NCBI GenBank assembly: GCA_030734395.1
Contig: JAUZTG010000029.1
Coordinates: forward strand, 2,046,001-2,110,000
Length of the DNA: 64,000 bases
Source: Sarocladium kiliense
Lineage: Eukaryota > Ascomycota > Sordariomycetes > Hypocreales > Sarocladiaceae
Direction of reading: 5' to 3'
Shown here one piece after another: positions 53,483 to 64,000 of the stretch. Positions within the stretch are counted from its first letter, which is position 1. Each line of letters starts with the position of its first letter. A program made the position numbers and the translations under genes. The notes beneath the pieces are model-generated. The model was not told the origin of the DNA. It searched no databases and worked only from the letters and a program-made list of their open reading frames with translations.

Positions 53483-56078
53483 TCACCTATAACGTGCCAG
53501 CTGTGCCATGATGTTCTGGACCTGCGCTGCGGCGTCCCCATTTGCTGGAGGACCGCTTTGCGGTGGCTGTTGATGCGGCGGTGCCTGCGGTTGGGTACCA
53601 TAGGGTGCCCCGTAATGTCCCTGGGGAGCCACCTGCTGAGGTGCCGCAGGCTGTTGTCCGCCCAGTGAACTCAGGATAGCTTGCAAGTCCAAGCCTCCGT
53701 TGGGCGGGGCGGCGGCAGCCGCTGGGGCAACTCCACCTTGAGAGGGTGCTTGGATTGTGGCGATGAGCTTCTGAAGAGTTACAGGATCGACTTGACCCAT
53801 CAGCGCGGCGATATCCGCGGCATTTCCTCCAGGCTGTTGCGGCGGCTGCTGAGGGTAGCCGTGGGCCGGCGGTGCCCCGAACCCAGGTCCAGCAGGTTGC
53901 TGAGGCTGTCCATAACCCTGGTTATAGCTACCGTACGGCTGCTGCTGTTGATGTTGTTGTTGTTGTTGTTGTCCATATCGTGGACCGCCCGAAGCTTTGG
54001 CTCGCAGGATAACCTCCGCAGCAGTAGCTGGGTCTAGGTCGACGTATTGGTCGAATCGAACATTGTTTAGTCCTGCGGACCGATCAAATGCTTGAACCGG
54101 TACTTTGTTGAGGGACTGTGAGCGCAAATCCAGATCAACGACAGCATGGACGCCCTCTGCCACTTGTTGTTGTATGACCTGATCTTTGGGCACCCGGGGG
54201 TGCAAGTACATGACCTCAGTCTGCAGACCTCTGCCCTTGAAGGCCGTCTCCACCCAGTTCGCGAAATCGCGATGGACATTGGGCTCCAAAATGATTTGGA
54301 CATCAGGAACGTCAGCACCATAGCGTTTCGGGACGCTGAGGTCGCTGTCGCCGCGAGATCGGCCGTAAGGGCTAGGGCTGCGTCTGCGGTATGAGTCCTG
54401 ATCATGGCGTTCATAGCCGGGTGACCGTGATCGCCGACGATTGCGACCGCCATCAAATGAGTTTCGGCCTCTCCCGTACTGATCATCCCTCCCTCGATAG
54501 TCACTCCGGCGTGGGGACCCTTCCCGTCCAGATCGATACTCGTCGCGTCCATGACTGTAGCGGTCTCCACGCCGTCCTTCTCGATCGCGCCCACGACCCT
54601 TGTCAGGGCTTCTAGCGCGGTCCTTCTTCGACTTGTCCTGAACGCGAGAAATCTCGAGGTCTATTGGGGTCAGAAACAATACAATCGGATTGCTAGGATG
54701 CGACTCACGAATTCGTCTTCCCTTGATCTCCACCCCCTCCAGATTATCCACGGCTGCCTTGCCTTCTTCGACAGTGTGGTACTGCACGAATCCATAGGCG
54801 GACTTGAGAGAGATCTGTGCCAACCTTCCGAATCGGTGGAACATGTCAAATACATCCCTCTTGGACACCTTATCGCTCGACAGGTTGCCTGCTGATGTCA
54901 GAATGTGGCAAAGATTACGAGTCTAACGTAGACATACCGATGAAGATTCGGGATCCTTCCGGGAACCGGTCCCATTTCGCCTCCGTCATGTATTGGCGTT
55001 CATCCGCAAGGAATTGGTCCCATCTTCTCTGGTAATCGTCTTTTTGAGGTCTCTCGGTAGGATAGCCCGGGGCTTGGGTCTGATACGAGGGCGGGATATG
55101 AGATACCCCAGGGGCTACGAGACCTCCGCCGGGTGCACCCGAAATCCCGGTTGGACTGTAAGCTGCTTGGGCATGTGTTGGCGGAGGCACCTGGGCGGCG
55201 GCTGCGCTGGCTGGGGGCTGTCCAGGGTGGTGCTGTTCGGGGTATGATGGAGTGTTATGTGGGATCGGTGGTCGTGGCGGGAGTGATGACGGCGAAGGCA
55301 AGGCAGAGGATGGCAGGTTGGTAGATGGTGCAGCAGGGCCGGTCGCCAGCTGCGTAGTCTTAATATCAGATGATGGGCTTGTCTCGCTAGGCTGAGACGT
55401 TAGGTCTGCGACGAGCCGCTTGATGTCAGCAGCATCATCGTGGGTTTGTGATGCCAGCGAGCCATCATTTGTCAACTTGGGAGTTGCCTCGACTGGTTGG
55501 CCGTCTTGAGGGCTGGATTGTGGGGCAGAAGTACTTGGTGCAGCTTCATTTTGAACTTGTGGAACAGTAGCAGCGTCTGAGCTGCTGTGGTCAGCCGCGA
55601 TATCTGAGCTCTGTGAGATCGAGCCTTGAACAGTGGAGGATGCTGGCCCGTCATTTTGCTGGTGGGTGCTCTCCGAGATGGCAGCATCCTGGGTAGTATC
55701 ATCATCCTCTCCCTTCTCCGAGCCAGTTGGAGAGTCGAAGGTCCTGGCATAATCGTCGGCGTCCTCTGGCTGTGCTTCTTGTGGCGCCGCTGAAGCTGCA
55801 TCATTGGCTGCGTTGTCCTCGGCGTACGCGTCGTTGAAGCTGTCATCATCTACGACATCGTCGTTGTCATCACCAGTCGGGACGAGGTCAGGGTCGACGA
55901 TAGGCTCGTCTGCGGCCGCTGTGCCATTGGGAGCTAGGGCGGCAGCGACCATGGCGTCGATGGTATCGACAGTGTCCTGGAGCGCAGGGACGGCGAGGGC
56001 TGGAGCGGTATGCACAGGTGCTGGGGAGACAGGAGAGAGATTGGCTGTGGCCTGGAGTTCGGGTTCTGGCTCTGGCAT
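53483..56078 (-). CDS. Nuclear RNA-binding protein: RRM, RS-rich and anticodon-binding-like domains
   Basis: Three exons on the complement, join(53483..54660, 54709..54888, 54938..56078), 832 residues. Residues 1-360 are acidic and disordered (Asp, Ala, Ser, Thr, Pro). A single RRM follows across intron 1 at about 375-450 (SRIFIGNLSSDKVSKRDVF; SAYGFVQY). Next is an Arg/Asp/Ser/Gly-rich tract with RS and RG pairs (about 455-560), then a folded block at about 565-670 (VQIILEPNVHRDFANWVETA, AVVDLDLRSQS). The tail is Gln/Pro-rich with a CAA microsatellite coding a Gln run near 53946-53972. The RRM type and length (yeast Nab3: 802) suggest a Nab3-type RNA-processing factor. The folded block looks like the HGTP anticodon-binding fold seen beside an RRM in metazoan NCOA5, which Nab3 of yeast is not known for. 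Symbol left blank for this reason. Confidence 0.8.
53940..53975. repeat. Gln-coding trinucleotide microsatellite
   Basis: A run of gtt/tgt units on the plus strand, read as CAA/CAG Gln codons in the RRM-protein gene. It makes a polyglutamine stretch split by one His. Length is likely to vary among isolates. Confidence 0.7.
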
Positions 56079-56820
56079 GAAGCTGGAGTGAAAAGGAATT
56101 TGCCGTTGTGCAGGCTGGAGATGGATGCTCACACTGGGCTGGAGCAGATGCTGGGCTGGCGAGGGAGTGATTCAGATGCAGTAGTTGTATGTGATGGAGC
56201 GCTGGAGAACCCCGCCGACTAGAGCGAGTTGTGCTACGAAGAGCGAAATCGCACTGGGTAGCGAAGGCGGTATGTTTGCTCGTTGGTGGTCGTAACAACT
56301 CTTCTCAGTGGGGGAAGCCCGGATGGTCGTGGAGCTGGCGTTGCGCAATGTGAGGCGCGGGAATAAGCGTGCGCCGAAGCAGGCTGAGGGAAGCCCGCTG
56401 GCGTACGCGGAGGAAGAGCAAGGTTAAGGAGACAGTATCACGACGCGTGAGAGACGGACGGAACAGCCGAGGGAAGAAGTGTGATTGGGATTGATATGAG
56501 TACGGGGTCGACTGATGAGGGGAGGCGAGGATGGTCGGGTAAAGGTTGGATGGAGGGGGGGCTGGAGTCGCTGAACTCGATAAAGGCAGTGCGATGCGGC
56601 TAAGTTCTGACTTTCCTCTTGTTTTCACCTTAGTCAGCCAAGCTGCTAGGTGATGATCTACAAGGCGGTGAAGCGTCGAGGCAGGGATGATGATGTCGTC
56701 CAGCCGGCAGAATTCTTCGAGTCGTGACTACCCTGCACCCCCAACGGAGCCTCAGGAGGCAGTTCTTCTTCAGGTGCCTCGTCTCCAGAGCTACAAAACG
56801 GAGCCTGTGGTCCGATAAGC
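56079..56820. other. Intergenic, divergent promoters
   Basis: About 0.74 kb between the divergent RRM-protein and release-factor-like genes. The sense strand of the RRM-protein leader is C- and T-rich at about 56310-56630. No gene is seen. Confidence 0.5.
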
Positions 56821-57502
56821 ATGCTGAGTGCATTTATCAGACGGCCTTCAGGTCGTTCTTCGCTTCTTAATGGAATTGGCGTCGTGTCACAAACCCGGCT
56901 GAAGAGACACGAAGCCTTCGGTGCGCATTTGGACCAGGACGCGGTAGCTGAAGCAAGATCATGGCACCAACAGTTCGACGCGTCCAAATTGCCGAAAGGA
57001 AACACGACATTTTCACGCTCCAGTGGTCCTGGGGGCCAGCACGTCAATAAGTGAGAACGAACATGCCAATGGAATTGTAATGACGTGCTGACAAGGACGT
57101 GGCAGAACCGAGACCAAGGCCATCACCGCTTACGCCTGCAGAGACTTGCTGGCATTGCTTCCCAAGCATCTTCACCCAAGTGTGAGGCAGTCTAAGTACT
57201 ATACAGCTGGAAGCGATTCGTGGACATTCCAAGCACAGGAGTATCGATCACGAACGGCCAACGCGGATGAGAACCGACGGAAGCTTACGGAAGAGATTAT
57301 GCGCATTTACCATGAGATGACACCCAACGAGACAAGCAGCGATAAAATAAAGAAGCACCGTGAGATGTGAGTACACTGGTAGCTTGTATCGAGGGCGAGC
57401 TTGTTGACAGCCTACAGTGAGGAGCGATTCCACGAGACGAGAATCAAGCAGAAGAAGATGACCAGCGCAAAGAAACAGTCACGCCGAGGGCCCGTTGAGT
57501 GA
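56821..57502 (+). CDS. Mitochondrial GGQ-domain release-factor-like protein (ICT1/Pth4 type)
   Basis: Three exons, join(56821..57050, 57106..57366, 57418..57502), 191 residues, phases 2 and 2. The start MLSAFIRRPSGRSSLL gives a basic mitochondrial presequence. The catalytic loop SGPGGQHVNKTETK spans intron 1 and is the GGQ motif that hydrolyses peptidyl-tRNA in class I release factors. There is no codon-recognition domain. A basic C-terminal helix (ERFHETRIKQKKMTSAKKQSRRG) is like that of ICT1/YaeJ, which inserts into the empty mRNA channel of stalled ribosomes. The protein therefore probably rescues stalled mitochondrial ribosomes. Size and layout fit the ICT1-like family. Alternative: the MTRFR/C12orf65 type, which has the same layout. 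Confidence 0.85.
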
Positions 57503-58363
57503 TGGGCCACTGCCAGTACTCAGAGAGAATGAAGGTCTGGGCCTGAACCTATGCTTTGCCATGCCGATGTCAGACTTGTGGCGTACCGGTGGGATCCCAG
57601 ACAAGCTTTGTGGCCACCACATGGCTGGCTTGGAGGGTGAATCACGAACACGGGTGAACGGCACCGTGTGTCGACGCTATTCTTTGGGCACCGGAGTCTA
57701 TAATGCATGGTCTCGATTTGACGGATTGCGTGAACTACACCAACGTCGATATTGCGTCACATCATGTACATTACAGCGCATGGGTCGAGGCGCTTGGACA
57801 GCGATAATGGAGGAGACCCCTTGGCAGTTACGCGGAGTATGCTGTAGTGACTTAAGTCACTGTAAACAACGTGGCTGCGTCAAATCCATATGAATTGCCG
57901 GAGCCTTTCCAGCTCCTCCTCATTTGTCCTTATCATCGCCTTATTGTCACTCAGCTCAGCTGAAGCTCCCTCCGCATCACTGAGCTGGAGGTGTGCCCCA
58001 CAAGCGAACGGGCCGCTTGTCTCGCCTTCAGACGCAGCGCAAACCTCCATCTCCTTGTGCGAGACTCTCCGCATCTCACCTCCAAAAACCCAAAAGTTCC
58101 ATCTCCAGCGCTGATCGAACGATTCCCGTGAACACGCACCGAACCACGTTCTTGTCGTCTCCGAATCATTAATTGATCCCACCAGCATTGGCCGCGACCG
58201 GAGCGCTTAGGCTTGTCCCGCGGGGCAGCTTCGTTAGACGACTTGAAACCTCAACAGCAAACCCGGACATCGGCTTCGGCGTCGCCGGTTTGCTTACCGC
58301 GGACCGCCGTCCAGACCTTCCGATCGTATCTCCTCGATCACACAGTCATTACAGTCACAGACA
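57503..58363. other. Intergenic, CaM kinase promoter and leader
   Basis: 0.86 kb between two plus-strand genes. The last 460 bp are C/T-rich and probably the kinase leader. No further gene. Confidence 0.5.
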
Positions 58364-59642
58364 ATGGCACAACAACAGCAGCAGCCGCAGGTCCAGCCCT
58401 GTCGGTACAAGGTTGGAAAGACGTTGGGCGCTGGATCCTACTCAGTCGTCAAGGAGTGCGTCCATATCGACACGGGGAGGTATTATGCCGCGAAGGTGAT
58501 CAACAAGAGGCTCATGTCCGGGAGAGAACACATGGTACGCTCTTTCAGACAGCAAGCAGAGCTTGAGAACGTGGACTAACGTGCCGAATCAGGTCCGAAA
58601 TGAGATCGCAGTCCTCAAAAAGGTTTCCATGGGCCACCAGAACATCCTCACTCTCGTTGATTACTTCGAGACTATGAACAACCTCTACCTCGTCACCGAT
58701 CTCGCCCTTGGCGGTGAACTTTTCGACCGTATCTGCCGTAAAGGCTCCTACTATGAATCCGACGCTGCCGACCTCATCCGCGCTACCCTCTCTGCAGTTG
58801 CCTACCTCCATGATCACGGCATCGTTCATCGTGACCTGAAACCCGAGAACCTGCTCTTTCGTACTCCGGAGGACAATGCAGATCTTCTTATCGCAGACTT
58901 CGGTCTCTCTCGTATCATGGAAGAAGAGCAGTACCACGTTCTCACTACAACATGTGGCACACCAGGCTACATGGCACCCGAGATCTTCAAGAAGACCGGA
59001 CACGGCAAACCCGTCGACCTTTGGGCTACCGGTGTCATTACATACTTCCTCCTCTGCGGCTACACACCGTTCGATCGCGACTCCGACTTCGAGGAGATGC
59101 AAGCCATTCTCAACGCTGACTACAGCTTCACCCCCATCGAGTACTGGCGCGGCGTTTCCAGCCACGCAAAGGACTTTATCCGGCGCTGTCTCACCATCGA
59201 TGCCGATGTCCGTATTACCGCCCACGATGCCCTCCAACACCCCTTCGTCACCGGCCTGCGAGAATCAGATGGCGCAGGCGAGAACCTGCTGCCTACCATC
59301 AAGAAGAACTTTAACGCACGCCGCACACTTCACGCCGCCATCGACACCGTCCGTGCGATCAACAAGCTACGCGAGGCCCAGAATCTGATGATGGACGGCG
59401 CCAAGTCCAAGGAGCCGGAGAGGGGTAGTGCGACACCCCGCGGACCTCCTACTGCGCGCAAGGATGATAGTGCGATCTCTATGAGCGGCGGCGCTGCTGG
59501 GGCGCAGAATCGGGACAGTGGCTACGGTACAGCATCAACCGAAGGTGGCCAAGACGTGACAATGGGAGGTACATCAAACAGCACTGCACAGCGTATCCTG
59601 GAGACAGGCAAAGGACTGTGGAGTCCCGGCTCGCGACGATAA
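58364..59642 (+). CDS. Calcium/calmodulin-dependent protein kinase
   Basis: Two exons, join(58364..58534, 58593..59642), 406 residues; the intron is 58 bp with a ctaac branch. After a short Gln-rich start comes a Ser/Thr kinase domain: GAGSYSVV nucleotide loop, AAKVINK with the ATP lysine, HRDLKPEN catalytic loop, ADFGLSRI, GTPGYMAPEIF. It ends near residue 285. Right after it lies a basic amphipathic stretch (IKKNFNARRTLHAAIDTVRA) typical of the autoinhibitory and calmodulin-binding region of CaMK. The C-terminus is Ser/Gly/Arg-rich and disordered. It is the type of fungal CaMKI/II kinase known as CmkA in Aspergillus or Cmk1/2 in yeast, acting in calcium signalling, cell cycle and stress responses. 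Length fits. Confidence 0.9.
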
Positions 59643-60763
59643 GAGCCATCACAGACTATGCACATATATGCCTGAGCAAAAATGTTTACTTCGGTTGGAA
59701 CGTCGGCTGGACCGATGTTTCGACTGCACCCTGCTCCTCAGCGCTCTGGCCTGCAGGTGCTGTTGCGGGTAGAAGCAGGCATCTCAAGGCACCTGAACAT
59801 GATGGGCGCATGGGGCGGCGTTGGGCATGTCGGGAACCACTTTTTGCTGGGCGTGGGGGAAAGCAAGCATGCGTGGTGATCATTGAAGCTAACAACAAGA
59901 ATTGAATTGTCATCTAGACCCATTTGTCCTCGTTCTTTTACCTCTCAGCGGTGACAACATGACAATACACACTTTACCATCGGTTCAACGGGAGGGAACC
60001 CACAGCCGCATCAAATGGTTGATTCACGTCTTGAGACTGTCTTGGGCCAGCCTATAGGCACATGCGTCACAAATGAGGCCAAGGTGGGGTTGTTTTGTTG
60101 TGATGATGGCATTTGCTACCATGTTGCATTCATATGCTGTTCTCTAGCGAGTGGTATCTTTGGTCTGCACCGGCCTTGCGGCTACTCAACATCCACCGTC
60201 ATTCACTTCCCCAGGGAAGCTACCCATGATCCTGCCACCTCCTGTCATCCAGTAAGGCCATCATTTCCCTTGAAATCATCCCCAGGTTTTCCTGTCATAG
60301 CGAACGTGCCGTGCGAAGGGGTCTCTGATCCCACCATCCTTGCACGGATTATCCCCCGCCACCCTATAATATATACACATTAGGTACTCTATCAGATCCA
60401 AATCGCGACAATGGCGATACATGCAAATGTGCGGGCCCTCAGCTGATAGCGATCGATGTCGTGGCGTGCCTCTTTCCAAATATTAGACATTGTTGAGGAC
60501 CCAGACCACTGCCTCATTAGGTTCAGGTCAAAAACCAAACACCGAGTTGCGCCCTATCGCTGTGCTGATGATGAAAGCCAAAGATATAAGAGGGAGGTTG
60601 AAGAAGAGAAGTGCTGAGACTCGCCAGGTCTCTGCATCGCGAGTGCTGCTCCACGTTGTTCGGGATGCGCCGAATCGTTCCATATCGTTCGGGTTTCAGC
60701 TTCGAACATCCGTGTTGTAGCTTTCGCGTAAGGTATTAACATTAATTAGGTTGGCGGTGATGC
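59643..60763. other. Intergenic, convergent 3' flanks
   Basis: 1.1 kb between the convergent kinase and Aur1 genes. Only short frames, none convincing. Confidence 0.5.
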
Positions 60764-62180
60764 TCATCGTGAGACAACCTCACTCAGCTCGACGTCTCGT
60801 GTTGGCACGCTTCCGTGCCATGCTTCGCCCCTCAGAAGCTCCAGGCCAGGGCTTGATTCTTCAGACGTTGTTGGGCTCATTGTTCCACTGCTAAAGCTGC
60901 CGCTGGAACTGCTGCCCAGAGTCCATCCATCGCTCGAGTTCGCGCGACGAGGCTCGATCAGGCCAAGGCCAAGGAACTGGCCATACTCCTCATCCCGAAC
61001 CTTGTGGCGATCACCAATGTCCACGTGATCGTACTCCCAGCGGGTGAGCTTGTCCTCCTGACGCTGTGGGAGCCAATAGGCGCGGCAGGTGTAGAAGAAC
61101 GCTGCCGCAAGAAGGCCACCGCCAACGAGATCGATCGCGTAGTGGTGGCTGAGGTACATGGTGGCCCACCAGACCCAGCCAGCGTACACAGCGAAGAATG
61201 TGCTGAATTGGGGGAAGCAGTGACTCATGAACAAAGCCTCGAGCACTGCATTTGCCGCGTGCAGCGACGGGAATGCGCCGAAAGGTAACGGTGCGTTAGT
61301 GAAGTTGGTCGTGTAGAGATCAATGCCGAAGATCTCATCTACGCGGGCGAGGCCAGCTGGGGAGCCGGGCATGCCGTACGCGGCAGGCACCAGACCGTTC
61401 TCGTTCTCGTACCATGGAGGGGTGCATGGGAAGAAGAGTTGAATAGTGACGCCGACGATGCTCATCCAGCCGAAGGCCCTGGCGAAAACGGGAGCAGTGC
61501 CTGGAGCTCCGAAAATGAACATAATCAGGCAGCAAACCGGCGGCGCACCGAAGTGGATGATGCCGTATGGAAGCCATGCCAGAATGTCGAGTATCGGATG
61601 CTTGTGAGCAGAAAGGATGTTCGACAGGTTCGCACCGTATAAAACATTCTCAAGAGCAGGCAGAACACGGACCCAAATGTGTGGTCGGTAGTCGTACGGA
61701 ATGAAGCTGAGGAAAAAATAATCAGTCATGTTCTGAACCAAGTCGCGCTAGCAAAAGACAAACTTACCGACTGCAGAAGAAATAGACAAGCCATATCCAA
61801 ATCATAGAAGAGGGAAGGAAGAACTGTCTCGTAGCGGGCATGAGGAGGACCCAGGTCGCTCCCATAAGCGCGAGGAGTTTGATGCCTGGGGCAGGGGGGG
61901 CGACGTAGAGGGAGAAGAGTGTCAGACAGGCGAGGAAAACATATTGAATGTCCGACGTCCGAAAGTGATGCTTCTGGAGGTCGCGAACACCGTCCCACAT
62001 GTTGAACGAGGTCTGTAAGCTGGTGATGTCCTCTTCGCCTCTTCTCGACTTGGAGCGACTCCTGCGACGCCCGACATGATAGCGTTCAGGGAGACGGTTG
62101 AGCAGCGCGAGGTTGAGATGCTCCGGCCAAACAAAAGGCAGCTTCGACTTGCCCTCGATAGGGCTACCGAAGCCGTTCAT
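60764..62180 (-). CDS. AUR1: Inositol phosphorylceramide synthase Aur1
   Basis: Two exons on the complement, join(60764..61706, 61768..62180), 451 residues, one 61-bp intron (donor position uncertain by one base in my count; fixed by phase). The enzyme transfers phosphoinositol from phosphatidylinositol to ceramide in the Golgi, an essential fungal step in sphingolipid synthesis and the target of aureobasidin A. A cytosolic N-terminus with an Arg/Ser patch (GRRRSRSKSRRG) is followed by six or more helices. The lipid-phosphatase-like catalytic triad is visible: His about 287 in FPSLHAANAV, then His about 326 and Asp about 330 in SHHYAIDLVGGG. The 39- and 4-residue spacings match yeast His255, His294 and Asp298. 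The C-terminal 90 residues are polar and Ser-rich. The ATG MNGFGSP at 62180 is the first in frame. Confidence 0.95.
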
Positions 62181-64000
62181 CTTCGTAGCTGTCTGGATAC
62201 AGATGGATGAGCAAAGCGGTGGAGTGCTGGCACGGTGGATGGCCACGTGATGCGTGGTTGTGGTAGGCGTAGAGTGTGGGAAGCGTATTAATATCCAAAG
62301 ACTACCTCATACCCAAGCTGCAATATTGATTCCTGTCACGGCCACCTGTTTCACGTGGGAGTTGAGCCGGGCGTAGTCGAAGCGGCGGGATTGCTCGAGG
62401 ATTGCCGTCGGGACGAGGGCCTTGGGTGTTGTGGGTGGTCTAGGCAAGGAGTGAATAGGAGCTCGAGAGCTGCAGGTGGGTTGAAGAGTCGGGAAGAAGA
62501 GGAGAAGGAGGAGGAGGGCGGAAGGCGGAGTTGAGGTCGTGGTTGAGGAAAGAGAGGAGAAGGTTGAGTGAAGCGCGGAAGGCACGGGAAGTAAAGGAAA
62601 TGGGCTGGGCAGGAGCGGACTGGGCTGAGGCAGGAGCGAGTGACACTGGCAGGCAGTTGATGACGATCCAGTGCAGGAGCAGCGCAAAAGCTAGGCAGGA
62701 GCGGCCGGGAGTGGATGCGGGCGACAGTGGGAGTGCCAGCGAATTGTCAGTCTATCATAGCGCTGGCAAGTCAGCACATTACAGCGCACAGTGGTATGTG
62801 GAACACCGGGAGGCCGCCCCCCTACCAGGCCCCGGAGCGAGAAATTTGGGCTGGGTCCCAGAGGAGATGAGACGGGGGCCGGCACGGTGGATGCAGAGTC
62901 TGCCAGTGTCAGCCCAGGGCACTGGCAGTGCTGCTGTGATGGCCTGTCAGCACCAGTCAAAGCCAGCGCCTCCCTCGACTCGGAAGCGGCGGGACTCGTA
63001 CCCGGTACCTCCCACCCTTGTACCCCTAGGGCACTAGCCTGGCGCCCAGACTTTTTCCTGCCAGACTGCAATTTGCATTGTCACCTCGTTCTCGCTCTCG
63101 CGCCGGCGCCAGCACAGAAAAGTCTCACTCTCTCCATTCAGTCTCACTTGGTTACCGAGGTGCTGACCCAATTTAGTGCAGCTATCCCAAGCATCGTCGT
63201 CGGGTCACGGACTGGTCCAAGGCCCCGAACACCGATCCCCGATTTGTTTGAGGCAATACATCAAACAATTGGAGGCCGAGGCAGCCGCCGACAAGCTCAG
63301 CAAGATGTTCGTTACTCAAAAACCGGTCATTCTCTATATTGGCGCGAAAAATCTGTAGCCGGCATTGCCGCAGTCGATCTTGGTCTACATCTTGTCCCAA
63401 GATTTTGGCTGAACATGACACAGAAACTGAAGGATCGTGTGCTGACTCGTCTCAGCTTAGCACGGAGTATTGAACCCAGCCTCGACCTGTTCGTGGTCTT
63501 CCTGTCATCATCGGAGACTGTCAATCAACTTCACGGGGCGGTGCACGGCGGCGCATGGCCTGCTGCGCCGTTCCGTTGCCCAACATCGTCGCCGTGACAA
63601 AGCTTGGCACGGAAGTACTTTGCTCTGAAGTACTCCAGACGAGTGCAGGCTGGTATTTGACTGGCACATGTGCTTCCCCACACACATCTAAGCCAGCACC
63701 GGGCTGTCCAGGCCAGTCTCCCACCTGGCTCACGGTGCTGGATGGTCGCTGAACTCTACTCATCATCGAGGTTCTGACGGTTGTGTCGTCATTCATCGGG
63801 TGCCGGCGCCGTTCTCCTGTGCCCCTCAATAGACCGGATCTTGCGACTAATTGTTACAGAGCAATGCCGGAGATTGCTCATAGACGCTGCTCGCATGACT
63901 GCTCACGCGAGCACATCCTATTTCGCTGATCAAGACACTGAACCAAGCCTTGTTGGGCTCATAGCCGGATGGTCAAATCAAACGGAACCAAGCGCTGCCT
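62181..64000. other. Right-end intergenic region
   Basis: About 1.8 kb. The first part is the Aur1 leader, C/T-rich on the minus strand. A possible leader intron lies at 62189-62312 (gtatgagg to gacag). Beyond 62750 there are frames up to 268 codons on the plus strand, but codon use and composition look random and no domain or start context supports them. No gene called. Confidence 0.5.

Noticed and set aside
62189..62687. 126-codon minus-strand frame before Aur1, ending at a possible splice donor
   Set aside because: It begins without ATG. If spliced by the possible leader intron it would stop at a TGA overlapping the Aur1 ATG in another frame. More likely untranslated leader.
62791..63597. 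268-codon plus-strand frame at the right end
   Set aside because: Composition looks random, no recognisable motif, overlapped by equally long frames on the other strand.

Overview
The window is nuclear DNA from a filamentous ascomycete (Pezizomycotina). Genes are dense, on both strands, and many are split by 48-124 bp GT-AG introns with CTAAC or CTGAC branch sites. Typical filamentous-fungal families are present: a Pth11-type seven-helix receptor, a DUF6594 protein, inositol phosphorylceramide synthase, an NRPS-like reductase and a long-N-terminus P450. Short GGTA/TACC-rich palindromic tracts near 20.7 kb resemble elements common in Sordariomycetes, so that class is my best guess, as inference only. 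There are no RNA genes, transposons or CRISPR arrays that I can support.

Layout. 0-8 kb: a doubtful partial frame at the left edge, an Fmp25-type RCC1 protein of mitochondria, and a full-length ABCA-type transporter. 8-19.4 kb: a gene-poor stretch, a protein tyrosine phosphatase, a secreted Thr/Pro-rich protein with a six-cysteine CBM19-like module, and a mitochondrial PPR-like protein whose short first exon encodes a presequence. 19.7-26.4 kb: prefoldin subunit 3, a VanZ-domain membrane protein and the SAGA subunit Spt7. 27.5-37.4 kb: cytosolic serine hydroxymethyltransferase, a ferric-reductase/NADPH-oxidase-like flavocytochrome, a protein I do not recognise, a DUF6594 protein and a GMC oxidoreductase. 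38.6-47.5 kb: a probable small secondary-metabolite locus (UbiA-family membrane protein, P450, adenylation-thiolation-reductase enzyme). 49.3-53.1 kb: a Pth11-like receptor and a secreted GH105 glycosidase. 53.5-62.2 kb: an RRM protein with an anticodon-binding-like domain, a mitochondrial GGQ release-factor-like protein, a CaM kinase and the IPC synthase Aur1. The last 1.8 kb has no gene I can support.

Most genes are conserved housekeeping genes. The accessory part is 35.5-53 kb. Its core is the UbiA / P450 / NRPS-like set: UbiA and P450 are divergent across 2 kb, and P450 and the NRPS-like gene are convergent. Upstream of all three, 218-297 bp from each start codon, lies a CAACCAG-containing word. 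It is a 12-base exact match between the P450 and NRPS-like promoters and a 9-base match between the P450 and UbiA promoters. This suggests co-regulation. No polyketide synthase, soluble terpene synthase or pathway transcription factor is visible, and the UbiA protein has an unusual first Asp motif. The locus may therefore belong to an undescribed terpenoid or meroterpenoid pathway, possibly split across the genome. Exon joins were worked out by hand from splice signals and reading phase; all close in frame.
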